A DNA stretch of 64,000 nt from Prostheceraeus crozeri (taxonomy: Eukaryota > Platyhelminthes > Polycladida > Euryleptidae): positions 310,001 through 374,000 of the forward strand of contig CAJQUW010001409.1 in assembly GCA_907163375.1 (NCBI GenBank), given 5' to 3'. The translations under genes and the position numbers were made by a program. Below, piece by piece: positions 48,420 through 61,461 of the stretch. Under the pieces are notes generated by a model, which saw nothing but the letters and a program-made list of their open reading frames with translations, was not told the DNA's origin and searched no databases. Each line of letters opens with the position of its first letter. The stretch's first letter is position 1.

Positions 48420-49752
48420 CTTCTAACTTTGTTTTGCCAAAGAAAACAGTCGTAATCTTACAATTGTAGATATCTATCACATGCATAGAGTCACTGGCTC
48501 GTTTGGGAAGCGCAATTGAGTAGCTTGCGACATTCAACATGATCTAGAATTTGAATTTAACTTCACATTTGTCAGCTACTAACTCGGTGAAGATCAGTAC
48601 GTTGCATTTCGAAGCTAAGCATGGTATGCTGTCAATGCGAGAGAAGAACTTTTTGGTTGAAAATGTTTTTCGCGCCAATGGAGAATATACTAATGGAGTG
48701 AAGAAGGGGTTTTTAGAAAGACTTCCTACATCTGATTTGCCTCATCGAAATGTTGATTGGAGTCCAATCAGTGAGTTCAGAAAAGCTGACTGGGTGCACG
48801 ATCCATCACGCTCAGATCGACCATTATTAATCTTAAGTGATAAAAAAGTTATTCCTGAAAATGTTATTTCTGAAGCTATGACTCATTGCCCAAACAAGTC
48901 GATGCGTCGCTTATCCCAAGAAGTGGGTCTATCTCTCGGGGCGGCTCATGCATCCTACTGTAAGAAAGAACATAGGCCTATATCCGTACCGCATCTCTGG
49001 CCAACATGAATTGAAGCGTCTTCAGTACGCGATTGGTTCAAGGAAAATCTAAATGTAAATAATGTGATCGATAAGACTTTCTTTTCTGGTGAAGTTTGGT
49101 TTCATCTATCAAGGCATATCAGTAGCCAGAGTTCCCGCATATGGTCTAGTGAAAACCCACACGAATTTGTTGAGAAGCTATTACATTCTCTTATGTCAAG
49201 AATACAACTGCTTGGGCCGATATTCAACTATTATTGCAAAAATTATTTGACAAAATTATTGCTTCACTCGTTGACGAATTAAGTGACGATGAAAGTTTGA
49301 CTACTTATTTCTAGCAAGATGGAGCAACTGCGCATACCGCCAATTCCTCAATTCGATATTTTAGTGGAATATTTCAAACAAGAGTTATCTCTGAAGGAAT
49401 TTGGCATCCTAGATCCCGTATTTGAATGTCTTGGACTTTTACTGGTGGTTAGCGGTGAAGCAGGAGGTTTACAGAAGCAGGTCATGAAATCTACACGAGT
49501 ATAGAGAAAACAGCTGACATCAAATTGACGCTATCAGGCACGAGGAAATTCACCGAATGTTTGAGAATATGAGACGTCGAATTGACATTTGTATTCGTGA
49601 ACAAGGTGGACATTTTCAAATGTTTTTGTAGTATGTAAATAGATATTTTGTGATCACACAGAAGTCGAAGTTTCTACAAGAAACTCCACTTTTTATAATG
49701 CCGTGACAATCTATTTCTAAGCGACAAAGTATTGCGCATGCATTGATTTATT

Positions 49753-49781
49753 AGGTGCACAGTGACTTTATGAACGCACTG
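49753..49781 (-). repeat. Mariner right terminal inverted repeat
   Basis: Reverse complement of the left end with one mismatch. It is followed by TA at 49782-49783, the expected target-site duplication. Confidence 0.93.
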
Positions 49782-49783
49782 TA

Positions 49784-50478
49784 TATAAGATATAGGCTAT
49801 AATAACATCTCACTTTGATAAATGACATAAACTTCAGATGTAATTTATAGGAAATATATATTATTTTTTCAGGAAATATATAATATTCAGATATAATGCG
49901 AAAGATCTGGCCGCTGAGTGGAAGTTCATCAATGGCAAATAAGCAAATGATTACCGGACTCCAGAAGACAATCGTGAATGCCTACTGTTTGGAAAATCTA
50001 AAGTTGAAAACGACAGACATTCTTTTACCATATCCCAAAATGCAGGATAGGTCCAGATAAGAATTCATAGATACATGTGAGATGTGATTGAAAAATGCTA
50101 TGTCTGTCGTGAGACGACCCTTTTGGACACTTTTGCAATTGCTCTGGAATATGACAAATATCCACTCAGAGTAGAATTTTACCATATGGTCCAACTAGAC
50201 TGGCATGCCAATAGATCAATCACTCAAAAATTTTCTTCATAAAACCCTCAGTGTGGGAAAATTTCTCCGAAGACAAAAAGCATCGAAAATGTATCATTCC
50301 ATCTGGATTCGTTGCTACATTCTCTTGATGTTATGAATTTCTATCAACGGAACTTGCCCCGCAATTTGAAGATATGATTCCGAAGATATGGGTCGAGATT
50401 TTCATTCTATAGCAATATACATTCCTTCTAATTCATTCTATTCTATGGAACAGTCTTCAATTATCAATGTCTGAGCTC
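49784..50478. other. Intergenic stretch
   Basis: Nothing recognised. GGAAATATAT repeats twice near 49850-49880, just outside the mariner. Confidence 0.4.
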
Positions 50479-50484
50479 TTTAAT
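50479..50484 (-). promoter_or_regulatory. Candidate poly(A) signal ATTAAA
   Basis: On the - strand ATTAAA lies about 145 bases past the stop codon of the exon ending at 50628. This is a plausible 3'-end signal for the coiled-coil gene. Confidence 0.35.
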
Positions 50485-50627
50485 GGGAGACGTTCTGTTC
50501 AAAATAAGTACAAGTCAGATTCTTTTGTATCAATTTTATATAAAATGTAAAATCTTAATCACATCATCATTTGATCTATACAAGGCAAGATAAACATAGC
50601 AATTGTCACATTATAAAACAATAGTCG

Positions 50628-50720
50628 TTACTGGTCTTTCAGCAAAACATCGCCGCTTGCATCAGCAGAATCCTCTGTGTTGAGTTTGAACCCGATATTA
50701 TTCGTAGGAAGTTTCTGATC
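50628..50720 (-). CDS. Terminal exon of an unrecognised protein
   Basis: On the - strand an acceptor TTTTTATTTCAG leads into 30 codons and TAA. The translation is DQKLPTNNIGFKL, then NTEDSADASGDVLLKDQ. The exon starts in phase 0, which matches the phase-0 donor of the exon at 61311-61461, the nearest convincing upstream exon on this strand. A hydrophilic, acidic C-terminus with no known motif. The pyrimidine-rich acceptor, open frame, stop and downstream ATTAAA together make a real exon likely. Confidence 0.6.
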   Translation of the reverse strand, partial: DQKLPTNNIGFKLNTEDSADASGDVLLKDQ

Positions 50721-53700
50721 CTGAAATAAAAATAGAAATTTATAACTATAATAACCCGAAAAGACATTCATAGGAGCACTGATCAAGGATTCGCGGTTGA
50801 ATCATAAGTTTGATAAGTTGATAAATTGAGTTCATATTCATCATCAGAAGCACAATTGGAGATAGAAATAATAAGGGATCAGAAACAATTTTCGCAGCAT
50901 TTCAGTAACATTTCAGATTAATCGTTTTCTATAAATAAGTCACAGGCAAAAATAGAGGCAATCGAAAACAAATGTCGAACCACAGAGACAGACTAAATAC
51001 ATGTAGAAGAGAATGTAAGAGAATACAAGAGAATTCCCGAGAAATGTATATTTGACTGCAAAGTTCGTCTGATTGTAATTAAAAATTATGGACATTTTAT
51101 TGTAAGCGCCAAAATATGATCTCAGCTGATTAGCTTAACTAGCGTTGATTCACTTATTGAGCATAGAAATCATATGCAACATTTTTAGTGTTTTAGACTG
51201 ATCCGAAGTGAAAATAGAAGACGTGGATATCACGATGTTGCTACAACCTAAACCCACAGGGTGAGGCACCACAATCAAATTTTAGTAATTCATATAACTC
51301 AAATGCTGAAACAAACAGATTTCAACAATCACATTCATTGAAAGAGGCACAACATTAACAGCTAACTACTCGACTTCAAGAAAGACATCATTCACGTCTA
51401 TGATCGGCTGTTTTAGACCTTCCTTCATTGTTGCAATCAAATTTGAAACTAGAGGAGAATAGAAGAACACATTGATGCTGTTTTACGACGAATTATGTCA
51501 ATTCTCAGGGAAAGAAAATTTTGGTCTCGAAGTGATATAAAGTTCATTTCTTGAAGTAAACCGTGACGGGACCTTCGGCGTCCTGCGCCTTCTGAGGCCG
51601 ATAGTATAGCGGCGTATAGACCTGATTTTTGCATTCATTTGAAAAATATGTTGAAAAGATCGCATGAAACTGACCACAGTGACAATTATCAAATACCGTA
51701 TGCTGTGTATGAAGGATACCAAATTGCGTGTTTCAAACTCGCATAATTAGGATAATCAGCTTGAAAGTCATTTATTATTCAGTACTATTCACTGTTCAGC
51801 TTTGATCAGAATTTAACAGTAACTAACATTGACCAGATGCGAAGATAACTCAAAAAGAGAGGTGTACTTAATTGGTGAAATATTCGCGATGCCTCTCAGA
51901 CGCAACATTCGTCTGCATTCAGGGGCATGGTAGATGAATTATGCTGTCCAAATTAACATCACCGACAGTAAGATAGATCCTTAATTAATGCTCTCCTGTG
52001 ATGCTGTTCTCGTTCTCTACCTTACCCTGTGAGCTTACCTGTAATAACACACATAATCAACTTTCTCTAAATTTAAAGACGGAGGAGGATATAATACTTA
52101 TTAAGTGACAAATAAGTAATCAAAAAGTGCAACAAAATCATATGAAAGCAAAAACGCTAAGAAGTCTGCGGCAAGGATAGCAAGGCTAAAAAGCCTATAT
52201 GGATGACAAGAAGGCTGCAGATAGATACAAGAAGGGTAAAACATTAAACCAAGAAGCCTGCCGCTAATAAATCAGCTGCCTAGAAACCTAAGAAAGGCGT
52301 AGACCACCCCCAAGAAGAAAGCAGTACACTCAAAGAGACAAACTTCAAAGTGCTAAGCATGTGAACCCGTTTCCCATTCACTAAGTTCGTTCACCGCGTA
52401 ATAACAGCCGCAAATACGACGAGAAAGTTGGATGTCCTAGAGCATGATATTCACCCTCTTTGGGTGGAGTTGGTGCCTCGAATAAACGGACCGAGTAAGC
52501 CTCAAATACTGTTGGAGGGAAGAGACAACAGAGCTCTGGAAAAGCAAATTAGTCCCAGCGATTTCACGAATAAGTCCGTGGAAGGGCAACTTGAGAATCA
52601 AGATCAGTGGTCTTCTGGTTCCGTCCGATTTCCTGAAAGACGACAGGTTTAAGTAGACGCTCAGGAAAGACGACGCTCAGTAACGATGATGATATTTTGA
52701 TAATTTTACATTTTACATTTTCATACAATTTTCATTCAATTTTTTTTTCTTTGAGAGTTTACGGTGTTAGGACTAGCACTGTACTTGCTATGGTTGAGGA
52801 ATGCTCATTTTTTCGTCCACGGTGCTGCTCTGAAAACACGTCTTCAATTGTGACTCCTTGCACAAACCTCCTTCGCTAAAACGTCAATAAGGTGGTCATC
52901 CACTAGATGGGTAGGGCAGCCTATACAAAATTCACCCATTAGCTGACATTGAGATTAACTACAGAGATACAACGACCTATGTGTTGACTACCGGTACATA
53001 GGCAGTCAATTATTACATGCCTAAAGATAGAATTAGCGCTTAAAATTCAATCCAATAAGATTAAGGGGTCGCCATAATTGTACAGACGGCATAAGGGAGG
53101 AGAACCAAAAAAGTTGAGATACAAAGGTTTAGAAGAACAAAGGATTGTAAAGATGCATGTCGTACTTTACAGATAAACACAATACAACAAAATCCAATCT
53201 CAAGCATGCCTAATTTATTAATTGCCGCAAAGAAGATCAAGCTGGTGTTGGTAGGGCCCACTGTAATACTGGTACGCGTGCACACATGATTTATAAATGT
53301 AATCAAAAAAAATTGTGAGACTAAATTCCTTGCAAATACTAATTTTCGATACTAACAAACTATGCAAGTCCATCAAGTCACGGACGACACGTGTGGTCCC
53401 ATGACCATGGACAGCCCTCGGAATTCGAATTCGTTTTATAGACATTATCAGTCTGTGGATATCGAGAAATGCAAATTGAAGCCCGCTTTACTTGGTATAA
53501 AATGGCAATGTGACGAGACAATACAAATTACTAAACCTTCTACCATGAAATCAATAATTAATTATTTTGAAAAAGCAGCAAAAGATATGCACGTGATCAG
53601 TGACTTTTAGTGGATACTATTAAAATCAAGCTAAATCAGTTTACACCTGTATTTGCACTATAGCCGATGAAGCTTCATCGGGCCTTGGCATGTTTCTTTC

Positions 53701-54439
53701 ACCTACACTTTTTTCGATATTCAGCATAGTTTGTCCATCAAAACAGTTCCTGATGAGCATGAAAGGCTTTCCAAGAATGTTACTGAGCTGAATAACTCAT
53801 TGATATCGATCTGACATGTTAACATCGCTCAGATCGACGTATTGCATGCAGTCTATGGAGAAAACTAAGAATGGCAAGCAATCTAAACAGCAGTTCATTA
53901 TTCTTAGGTTTACATATTACACATGTACACAATAATGCATCAACTGCTGAAATTTCGAATATACCACGGATTCAGAAAGAATGTGAATAAGACTTGATCA
54001 GAAGCATGAAAGCACAGACAATGCTTTATGGTACATGCACACTCATGCATGTATTAGAGTAAAAAATGTATTAGAGTACATACTCATACATGTATTAGGG
54101 TAAAAAAACAAACTACTGTGCACTGATTACTACATAATAATAAGTTCTATACGTATTTATCAAGCAATATTACGCATATGATGGAATGATGTATTCTGAT
54201 TTGTTTAAGTATAAAGAATGTTAAAAAGGTGCATTATGAGAATATGCTACCGGTGCATGTAATTATCTATGTGCATCAAAATTCTGAATAACGTGCTCTA
54301 CATGTACAGGAGTCCCATCGTCATGGCCAAACACTTTTTATGATTTCTCACGACGTTTTCTGATTCTTTATAATAAATTAATTAAATTTTTTAACATTTT
54401 GAGCATACTGTAAATTCCACGTTGATTATCAGTCTTCTT
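50721..54439. other. Presumed intron, first part
   Basis: Between the two - strand exons. It holds a possible histone H1 relic (52120-52330). Open frames at 52428-52652 and 53362-53610 (+ strand) have no recognised product. Confidence 0.4.
52120..52330 (+). pseudogene. Possible histone H1 C-tail pseudogene fragment
   Basis: A run of AAG/GCN/CCN codons in shifting frames gives NAKKSAARIARLKS, then KKPAANKSAA and KPKKG. This is the Lys-Ala-Pro composition of linker-histone C-terminal tails. Stops and frame changes occur throughout, and no globular domain is visible upstream. Low-complexity lysine-rich sequence of another origin is the alternative. Confidence 0.35.
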
Positions 54440-57400
54440 TCAAATACATAGTTGACCCATGCTGAAATCATCTCGTATGAAATTGAAGTAAGATTTGCAA
54501 GAAGAATTAAACCGTCTCGAGGGACAAGGAATTATCGAGAAGATTGCATATAGTGATTGGGCTGTTCCCATAGTTGTCGTCTCCAAGCCAAACGGCAAGC
54601 TTCGTGTGTGTGGTGACTTCATCGATGTGAATCGACAATCAAATACACAACAGCATCCGCTACCTCATATTGACGATTTGTGCGGAAAGACCAGCGATGG
54701 CAAGTTCTTCACAACACTCGACATGTCTGATGCCTACTTTCAAGTAGAGCTAGATGAAGAGTCAAAGAAGATATGCGTCATAAATACGCCATTCGGTATC
54801 TTCAAATATCATCGCATGCCCTTTGGGATATCATCAGCACCATCAATTTTTCAGCAAATAATGGACCAAATGATCAATTCACTGCCAGGAACTGCCGCAT
54901 TCTTGGATGATATTATTGTCACTGGTCGAGACGAAACGGAACATTGGGAAAACTTTGAACGCGTGATAGCTGCATTATCAGATTTTGGATTTCGCATTAG
55001 ACCTGAAAAATGTTCTTGGGTGCAACCGAAATGCGAGTATCTGGGCTTCGAATTTTCTTCACAAGGACGTTGACCTTCTCCATCGGCAATAACAGCAGTA
55101 ACATCGCTTCCAAGACCATCCTCGTGTGATGAAGTCAAGGCTTTCTTGGGTAAAGTCGGATATTATTCTGCTTTCATCCCTCAAATGGCTTCCAAAGCAG
55201 CACCTCTATATGCATTATTGCAGAAGAATGTCAAGTTTCAATGGAAAGAGAAGGAAGAAAAGGCGTTTCAGGAACTCAAGCAAATCATCGCCGAAGCTGT
55301 GAGTTTAACGCACTATGATCCTTCAAAGCAACTTGTTTTGGCAACTGATGCTTCGCCATACGGAACGGGTGCTGTACTGTCACAGATCGAAGACGGTGAG
55401 GAAAAGCCAATCGCCTTTGCAAGCAAGACACTGACTGCAGCTCAGAAGCGCTACTCACAATTGGATAGAGAGGGACTTGGAGTGATATTTGGCGTGACGA
55501 AGTTTCACAAATTCATTTTCGGACGAAAATTTACATTGCAATTGGACAATAAGCCACTAACTGCAATATTTTCACCTGAGAGAAATATTCCTACAATGGC
55601 CGCACAGAGACTGACAAGATGGTCCTTGAAACTGCGTGCTTATGACTTCGAGATCCGATTTCGTCCTACGTCTCAACACTCAAACGCAGATTGCTTGAGT
55701 AGACTGCCAGTTGGCCCAGATGAAAACTTTGACAGGATCGAAACTCTCGAAGAAGAAGAAACTGTCAATCTGATAAAAAACACTTTGTTCGAGTCTCCTA
55801 TTGACTTGACTGATGTCATACGGGAAACAGAGAAGGACAAGACATTGACAGAAGTCAAGAGACACATCGTAAACAGTGACTGGCCTAGAACAAGGCCGAG
55901 AGATCAGCAGCTTATGCGCTATTGAAATTTGAAAGACAGTTTGTTTATTCATGAAAATGCAGTCATGCTACAAGCAGATGCAGGAGTTCGTGTTGTTATC
56001 CCTGAGTCACTGAGAATTGACATCCTCAAGACTCTGCATGTTGCTCACTTTGGCATCGTACGAATGAAGCAGACCTTGCGACAATACGTCTGGTGGCCTA
56101 GTGCAAACTCCGATGTCGAACTATTTTGTAGGAAATGCGCCGCATGTAGAGAGAACGCCGTGAGTCCGCCGCAAAGCTATACTTGTTGGCCTGAACCTCC
56201 GCATGTGTGGTCCCGGATACACATGGACTTTGCTGGTCCGTTTCTCGGAAGGATGTGGCTCATAATAATAGATGCAAAGTCAAGATTTCCCTACTTGTCA
56301 ATGATGAATAATGGACACACTACGTCCAAAGACACAATTGCTGCGCTCGAACAGGTATTGGCAATCGAAGGACTGTGTGATACTATTATCACGGACAATG
56401 GGAGCCAATTCATAGCTGAGGAGTTCGAGAACTTCTGCAGTCGATTGGGAATGCTGCACATCACGTCTCCTGTGGCACATCCACCATCCAACGGCCTTGC
56501 TGAAAGGTTTGTTGCTACGTTCAAGCAGCACATGAAGAAATGTATCACAAGTGCTGAGCCTTCTGCAGATGAGCTGTGGCAAACAGCGAGACAGGTACTA
56601 TTCATGTATCGCACAATGCCACACCCTGGACTGGACGGTCTACTGGACGGTCTATCTCCCGCTGAAAGCCTTCATGGTAGAAAGCCGAAAAATCTGCTAT
56701 CCCTCGTATCAAAACAAAGGAAGGCGGAAGAAAGTAGTCCCACCAATAGAAAACGTCAGTTCCAGGTAGGTACACATGTATACTACAAGAATTATGGCAA
56801 AGGACCCAAATGGTTACCTGGCATTGTAATCGAGTGCAGAGGAAGAATGGTGAGGATCCTACAAACTGATAGAGGCGTGGTCAAGCGACATGTGAACCAA
56901 CTACAAATGCGACTGGTCGAGGATGAGAGAGAGCGCGAAGAATCTTCAGCTCGTGATCAAACATTTGTGCAACCGAACACTGACTCAAATGTGTTAACTC
57001 AGCCTGACATCACCGACACTCCACGCAGAAATCCTCGTCGAAAGCGTGATCCTCCTATTCGCTATGGATTCAGTGACTGAATGTGGTTATGTGACAATAA
57101 ATTCTTAGGGGGGAAGAATGATGTATCGCATATAACAATGAATGTTTTTGTTTAACTAACGCTTGTAACTGAACAATTTAAATATACGACGATCTGAGAC
57201 GAAATAGAAAACACGTGAATGAACGAGACTTGCTTTGTTAAGTAAACGGAACGTTGGCTAGCGCAGGATGTATCAAAAGACACTGCTTCTTGTTCCGAAA
57301 GTCGGTTCTCGACAAGAAGACATCTTGGACACGCACATGCTTCAAACTGGTTGATCCCTCCTACTCTTTAGCGATGCGCCTATCAGACGCTAACAACTGG

Positions 57401-57500
57401 AGTAAACTGATCAACAGTGTACCCCTGCACGAATACAGATCGTAAACCATATGCTCTCGCTCGCCTTTTGAATTTCAGGGTAAACGCTTTGAGGTCTTGC
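54440..57500 (+). mobile_element. Ty3/gypsy LTR retrotransposon fossil, 5'-truncated
   Basis: Pol parts in order: reverse transcriptase (about 54.5-55.1 kb), RNase H (about 55.2-55.7 kb), then integrase with zinc-binding and core domains (about 55.95-56.7 kb) and a C-terminal tail to about 57.08 kb. A purine-rich tract and what looks like the start of the 3' LTR follow. Sequence style is closest to the K02A2.6-like or Mag-related gypsy group of invertebrates. No gag, protease or 5' LTR was found in the window. The copy is broken, with about three breaks in pol, but motifs are well kept, so it is of moderate to young age. It sits in the presumed intron of the - strand gene, in opposite orientation. 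Confidence 0.93.
57119..57500 (+). repeat. Presumed 3' LTR of the gypsy fossil
   Basis: Begins with TG directly after the purine tract TTAGGGGGGAAGAA at the expected place downstream of pol. No second copy is in the window, so the right limit is a guess and could differ by a few hundred bases. Confidence 0.45.
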
Positions 57501-60500
57501 CCGGCAAATGCTACAAATAACAAATAAGATGATAACATTTTGCTTTTCGATACAACGACAACTCGCTGGTATCTATCCGTTTCCTGAAGTTCATGTTTCA
57601 TTTTTCTGAGTTGGCAAAAATATAAAAGAACATTCTTTTATATTCGAAGATTGATCAAGAATTCGCAAAATCGCAGGCTTCAGACTCAACCATCCCGAGT
57701 TAGCATTTTTAGCAAATCGGTGACATTTCCTGATTTGCAGTTTCCACGTTTAGCACTTGGATAATTAAAAAATAAATGCAGATTTTGAATGAAGTGCTAA
57801 CAGTCGAAGGATTATTGCTTCAACAACGCGAGTTGTGAACAGCAAGAGGAAACATTGATCCAATATTCAGAGATGCGTTGTCATGCTTCTCTTGCCCATC
57901 CCTCAACAGTTTCTCTAGGACTCTGATGAAATTGAATCTACAAAATCTTTGAGATCAGTTTCAACCAGGACATGAAAACTGCTTAAGATCTGATATAAAA
58001 ATTCCTGTTTATATTTTTAAAAAATTGTTTCATTACGCAATGAAATGGAACTTACTTCCAAATTTTGTGATATTTTATGAAATTTACCGGATTTCATGGT
58101 GCCCTCATGATTTTTAGAGAAACTCAAACGTTTATGATAATTTTAAGATTTTATGATCGCTGGGTCCCTACATGCATATTTAATTCAATTGCAATACGGC
58201 AATCCAGAAAAGAGACACGATACTGAGGAGGATTTAGCAAAATACAATTACCTCCTTTTCGGTAAAGGGCTCCAGCGATGTCACAGAGGCTGGACACACG
58301 ATGTCGCCAGCGATGTCGCACGGCTTCATATTGGACACAGAATATTTTCGATATCGGAATACCAAATTCCTTCTACGATTCTACGTAAGCACACAACTAA
58401 AAAAACGTTTGCAATGAGGGAATACTTGCATCGGGCTCAACTTTTGGTTTAATTATTTGTTAACTGCAGGATGTTAATATGGTACTTTCTTTACCTCTGA
58501 TTCGTATCTCTTTCTTCTGAGGACACATCTTTATTGACGCAGTCATCTAAATAATTGTGGCAGTATACCGTGTATGCACTTTAAACACATCTGAAATACA
58601 CCCAGATTGATTTACGTCACAATCGAAATACTAGCATTTTCTTAATGTCATCTTTCTGACGAAAAGAAATTCGAAAGTCATCTTCCGACATTGCGACTGC
58701 TAGTATCATAAAGTTATTCAAATCTATCACACAGTGCAGATAATAAAATATTGATGGAAAAAACATTTTTTCAATAAATAGGAATCACGCATATACAAGA
58801 GTTACAGGAAGATACATCCATGCATTGGTTACAATTTGACATGCATTTGTTAGTTGGCATGCATAGGGGAAATGTACAAAAATACCATGGCGAAAACACG
58901 GGAAAGCACGATGAGAAAACTTATTAACTCCTTCAAATTTCTTTAAACAATGCGTGGCGATCCGGAGTTGAAACCGGATAGATTTTCATGATATGCCACA
59001 AATTCAATTGAAAACGACTTAACGTAATTGTTCACCTCAGACACCCGGCGGGGAGGGTCAATATCACTTTCAGTGTGATTGGCTTTGTCAAATGAAATTC
59101 ATGAAATGGGAATCGCACAAGGATATGTGGAGATATACATGTATACCGTTATCTATATGATTGTGGTTCACTTCATCATCGAAACGTAGATATCATGGGT
59201 TTGAGTCACTTTATCGACAGGTTGTTTCATCAATGTCTATGTCCAGAGTCAGGAGACATTGGAGTCCCTGATAGAGCTCAAAGACATCATAGAATGATGT
59301 CTATGAATTATTCAGCTAATTTATGTCTCTAACTATCTATGGATGTATGATGCTCTTGAGCGAATATCATCCACCTGTCGATGAAGTGAACCACCACCAT
59401 CTACATATTCCTGGAGTCCCATGTAACAACACCTGGACATTTTGTCAAAAAAGCATATAAGGATTTGGCGCTAAATATAAATCTTTACAACTACATTCAA
59501 ATTTCTACCGGTTTCTAGACACTTGATTTTACCGACTCATCAAATTGTTTGGAATATCAGAATCCCGACAATTGATTCAAACAAAGATGAATCATTAGCA
59601 TATAGAAGTTTATACTTCATCTTTCGTGATTTTAGAGCAGATGTGCAGTATAATGATTATGTAAGTATTCCTGATAAGTGCGTTCGCATGGCATTGGTTT
59701 GCGGAGCCTAATTTATTATCTTATGGAGATTTTGCAGCTTTCTGTGAGATTTTTAAATTGTGGATTTGAAAAAATAGCAAGAGGAAAAGTCTCTTGATAG
59801 ATTATTTTGATACTTTTTAGAATACAAAGAAAATTTTATCATATGTAACGTTCGTAAATCGTAAGTTCAAGCACTGATTTCCTGCCAGCTGAATTTTGTA
59901 CAATTTAAAGACTATGAAAATTCCTAGTTTACACATTTCGATACATTCTAGGTAGCTGGCATTTGCGAATGTAAAGCCTTCTTCATGTTTTCATGAACAT
60001 CATGCTGGCATATTAAAGTGCCGCAAACTTGATTAAGAAAAATTTTCAGATATGTTGTAATTTCTCAATCATAATTTGAAATCTTAACCTCATCATAAAT
60101 ACAGCACTTTGTTGCTTCTAAAGAATCTTGTAGAAATAACAGAAAGAGTGTTGCTTGAAGTAACATGCAGATAAATGTGCAAATATGCCTTGTCTGTCAG
60201 TCATAATAGACTAAAAAATTTGGGAATGCCAAACTAAGTTGTAAAGGCAAGGCTTGCCTTTTGATGTTCACTTGAGAATGACTATGGATTTTATAGTCGA
60301 ATATATTGTTAACTATTAACTAAAAATATAAACAGCTGCAACTTAATTTGACATTCCCAAAATTTTTTTATCTATTATAGTGCCACCGGAATTCTAAGTT
60401 TTCTTTAAATAAAATTTAGGAAGCAATAAAAAGTCTGGTTGCAACTGATTCGATCTGCAAAGACCAAATACAGTACTTTGTTCGATTAATTTTCGCTAGC

Positions 60501-61310
60501 TTTCAAATAGAAATTGCAGTATGAAATGTCGCTGAAGGCCAAAATCACTTGCGACATTGCCCCGCCAACGAATTAGTTACCAGTAATAGAAAAAAATAAT
60601 ACAAAAATATATCTTTACTGTGCCGTGTTTCATCTGATGCAACCCACGTATTCTACTTCAGTTTGACTCTACCTTGCCAGGATTAAATTGGAATCCGGGT
60701 AGTATAAAATCATCAGTAAAAATATTTTCTTTATAAAAACATCTCTATATTTTCAGGTTAAAAATTATGCAACTTGTGGAAAACAGAGACGACCATTTCC
60801 TGATGCTCAACTTTTGAAAACTATTTGACATGGATAACCTTTCTATTCTTGATAAAGGAAATAAGCTGATCACAGAAGTGTTTTAATTCATATGACAGAC
60901 GCAGCAAGCTTGTTTACCCCTATCACTCCAGTAATCACGCCCATTTCAACCGATTATGTGGAAATATGTTTGTGCGAATGATTTTTGAACACATACATGA
61001 ATATTTCTTGATGAATAACACGTACCAAATTGAAGATGCGTCACTATTCCTGCAAGATGTGATGATTTAAATTATTAGTATTATAAGGAATTGACATTTT
61101 ACAATAGTGATCAAAATTTTTGTTTTAAATGCAAACTTGCGTCAAAAATCAATTTGAGGAATCTAGTAGCTGATACACATGCATTCCATATTCTCTTGCA
61201 ATTCACACTTGTAATGTTGACTTCATCAACGCAATTTTCAAAATGAATTCAAAATATTACTAATACTGTATTGTATTGAATTTCAATGTGAGCATGAGAG
61301 TGGAACTTAC
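57501..61310. other. Presumed intron, second part
   Basis: AT-rich. Open frames at 58153-58452 and 59523-59711 (+ strand) have no recognised product. No further element ends seen. Confidence 0.4.
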
Positions 61311-61461
61311 GATTCTATCCATGATCTTATCACTGATTATCTTCAGTTCCAACGTGTTGTGCACTCCATCCAGTTCATTTTGTAGCCGCTTTATTTGTCG
61401 ATTGATGTCTCGCTTTCGTCGATTAATGGCTGCAAGCTCATCTGCTGTGTCCTGAGAAATT
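61311..61461 (-). CDS. Coiled-coil exon of an unrecognised protein
   Basis: On the - strand the acceptor is TTTCAACAG and the donor ATC|GTAAGT. It enters with the last base of a codon and leaves in phase 0. The 50 residues include ISQDTADELAAINRRKRDIN, RQIKRLQNELDGVHNTLE and ISDKIMDRI, a charged heptad pattern that should form a coiled coil. Spliced to 50720-50628 it would read IMDRI-DQKLPTNN and end 30 residues later. This would be the C-terminus of a longer protein whose other exons lie off-window. A dimerisation coiled coil near the C-terminus occurs in several receptors and channels, but I do not recognise this one. Confidence 0.65.

Larger units (their letters stand above)
48391..49781 (+). 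mobile_element. Mariner-family (IS630-Tc1-mariner) DNA transposon, inactive
   Basis: A 1391-bp element bounded by TA dinucleotides and 29-bp terminal inverted repeats (48391-48419 and 49753-49781) that differ at one base (CAGCGCG against CAGTGCG). The transposase relic runs from about 48620 to 49640. It includes an N-terminal helix-turn-helix region (RANGEYTNGVKKGFLERLP, HCPNKSMRRLSQEVGLSLG), FFSGEVWFHLS where the family has FFSDEAWFHLS, SRIWSSENPHEFVEK, QDGATAHTANS and a C-terminal RRIDICIREQGGHFQ. The catalytic Asp of SDE is Gly, and there are several stops and frame changes, so it is dead. The length and ends suggest a nearly full-length copy. Confidence 0.93.

Noticed and set aside
54000-54110. 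Repeated ATGTATTAG(A/G)GTA words
   Set aside because: Three or four loose copies of a short word, with no unit structure that would support an array.
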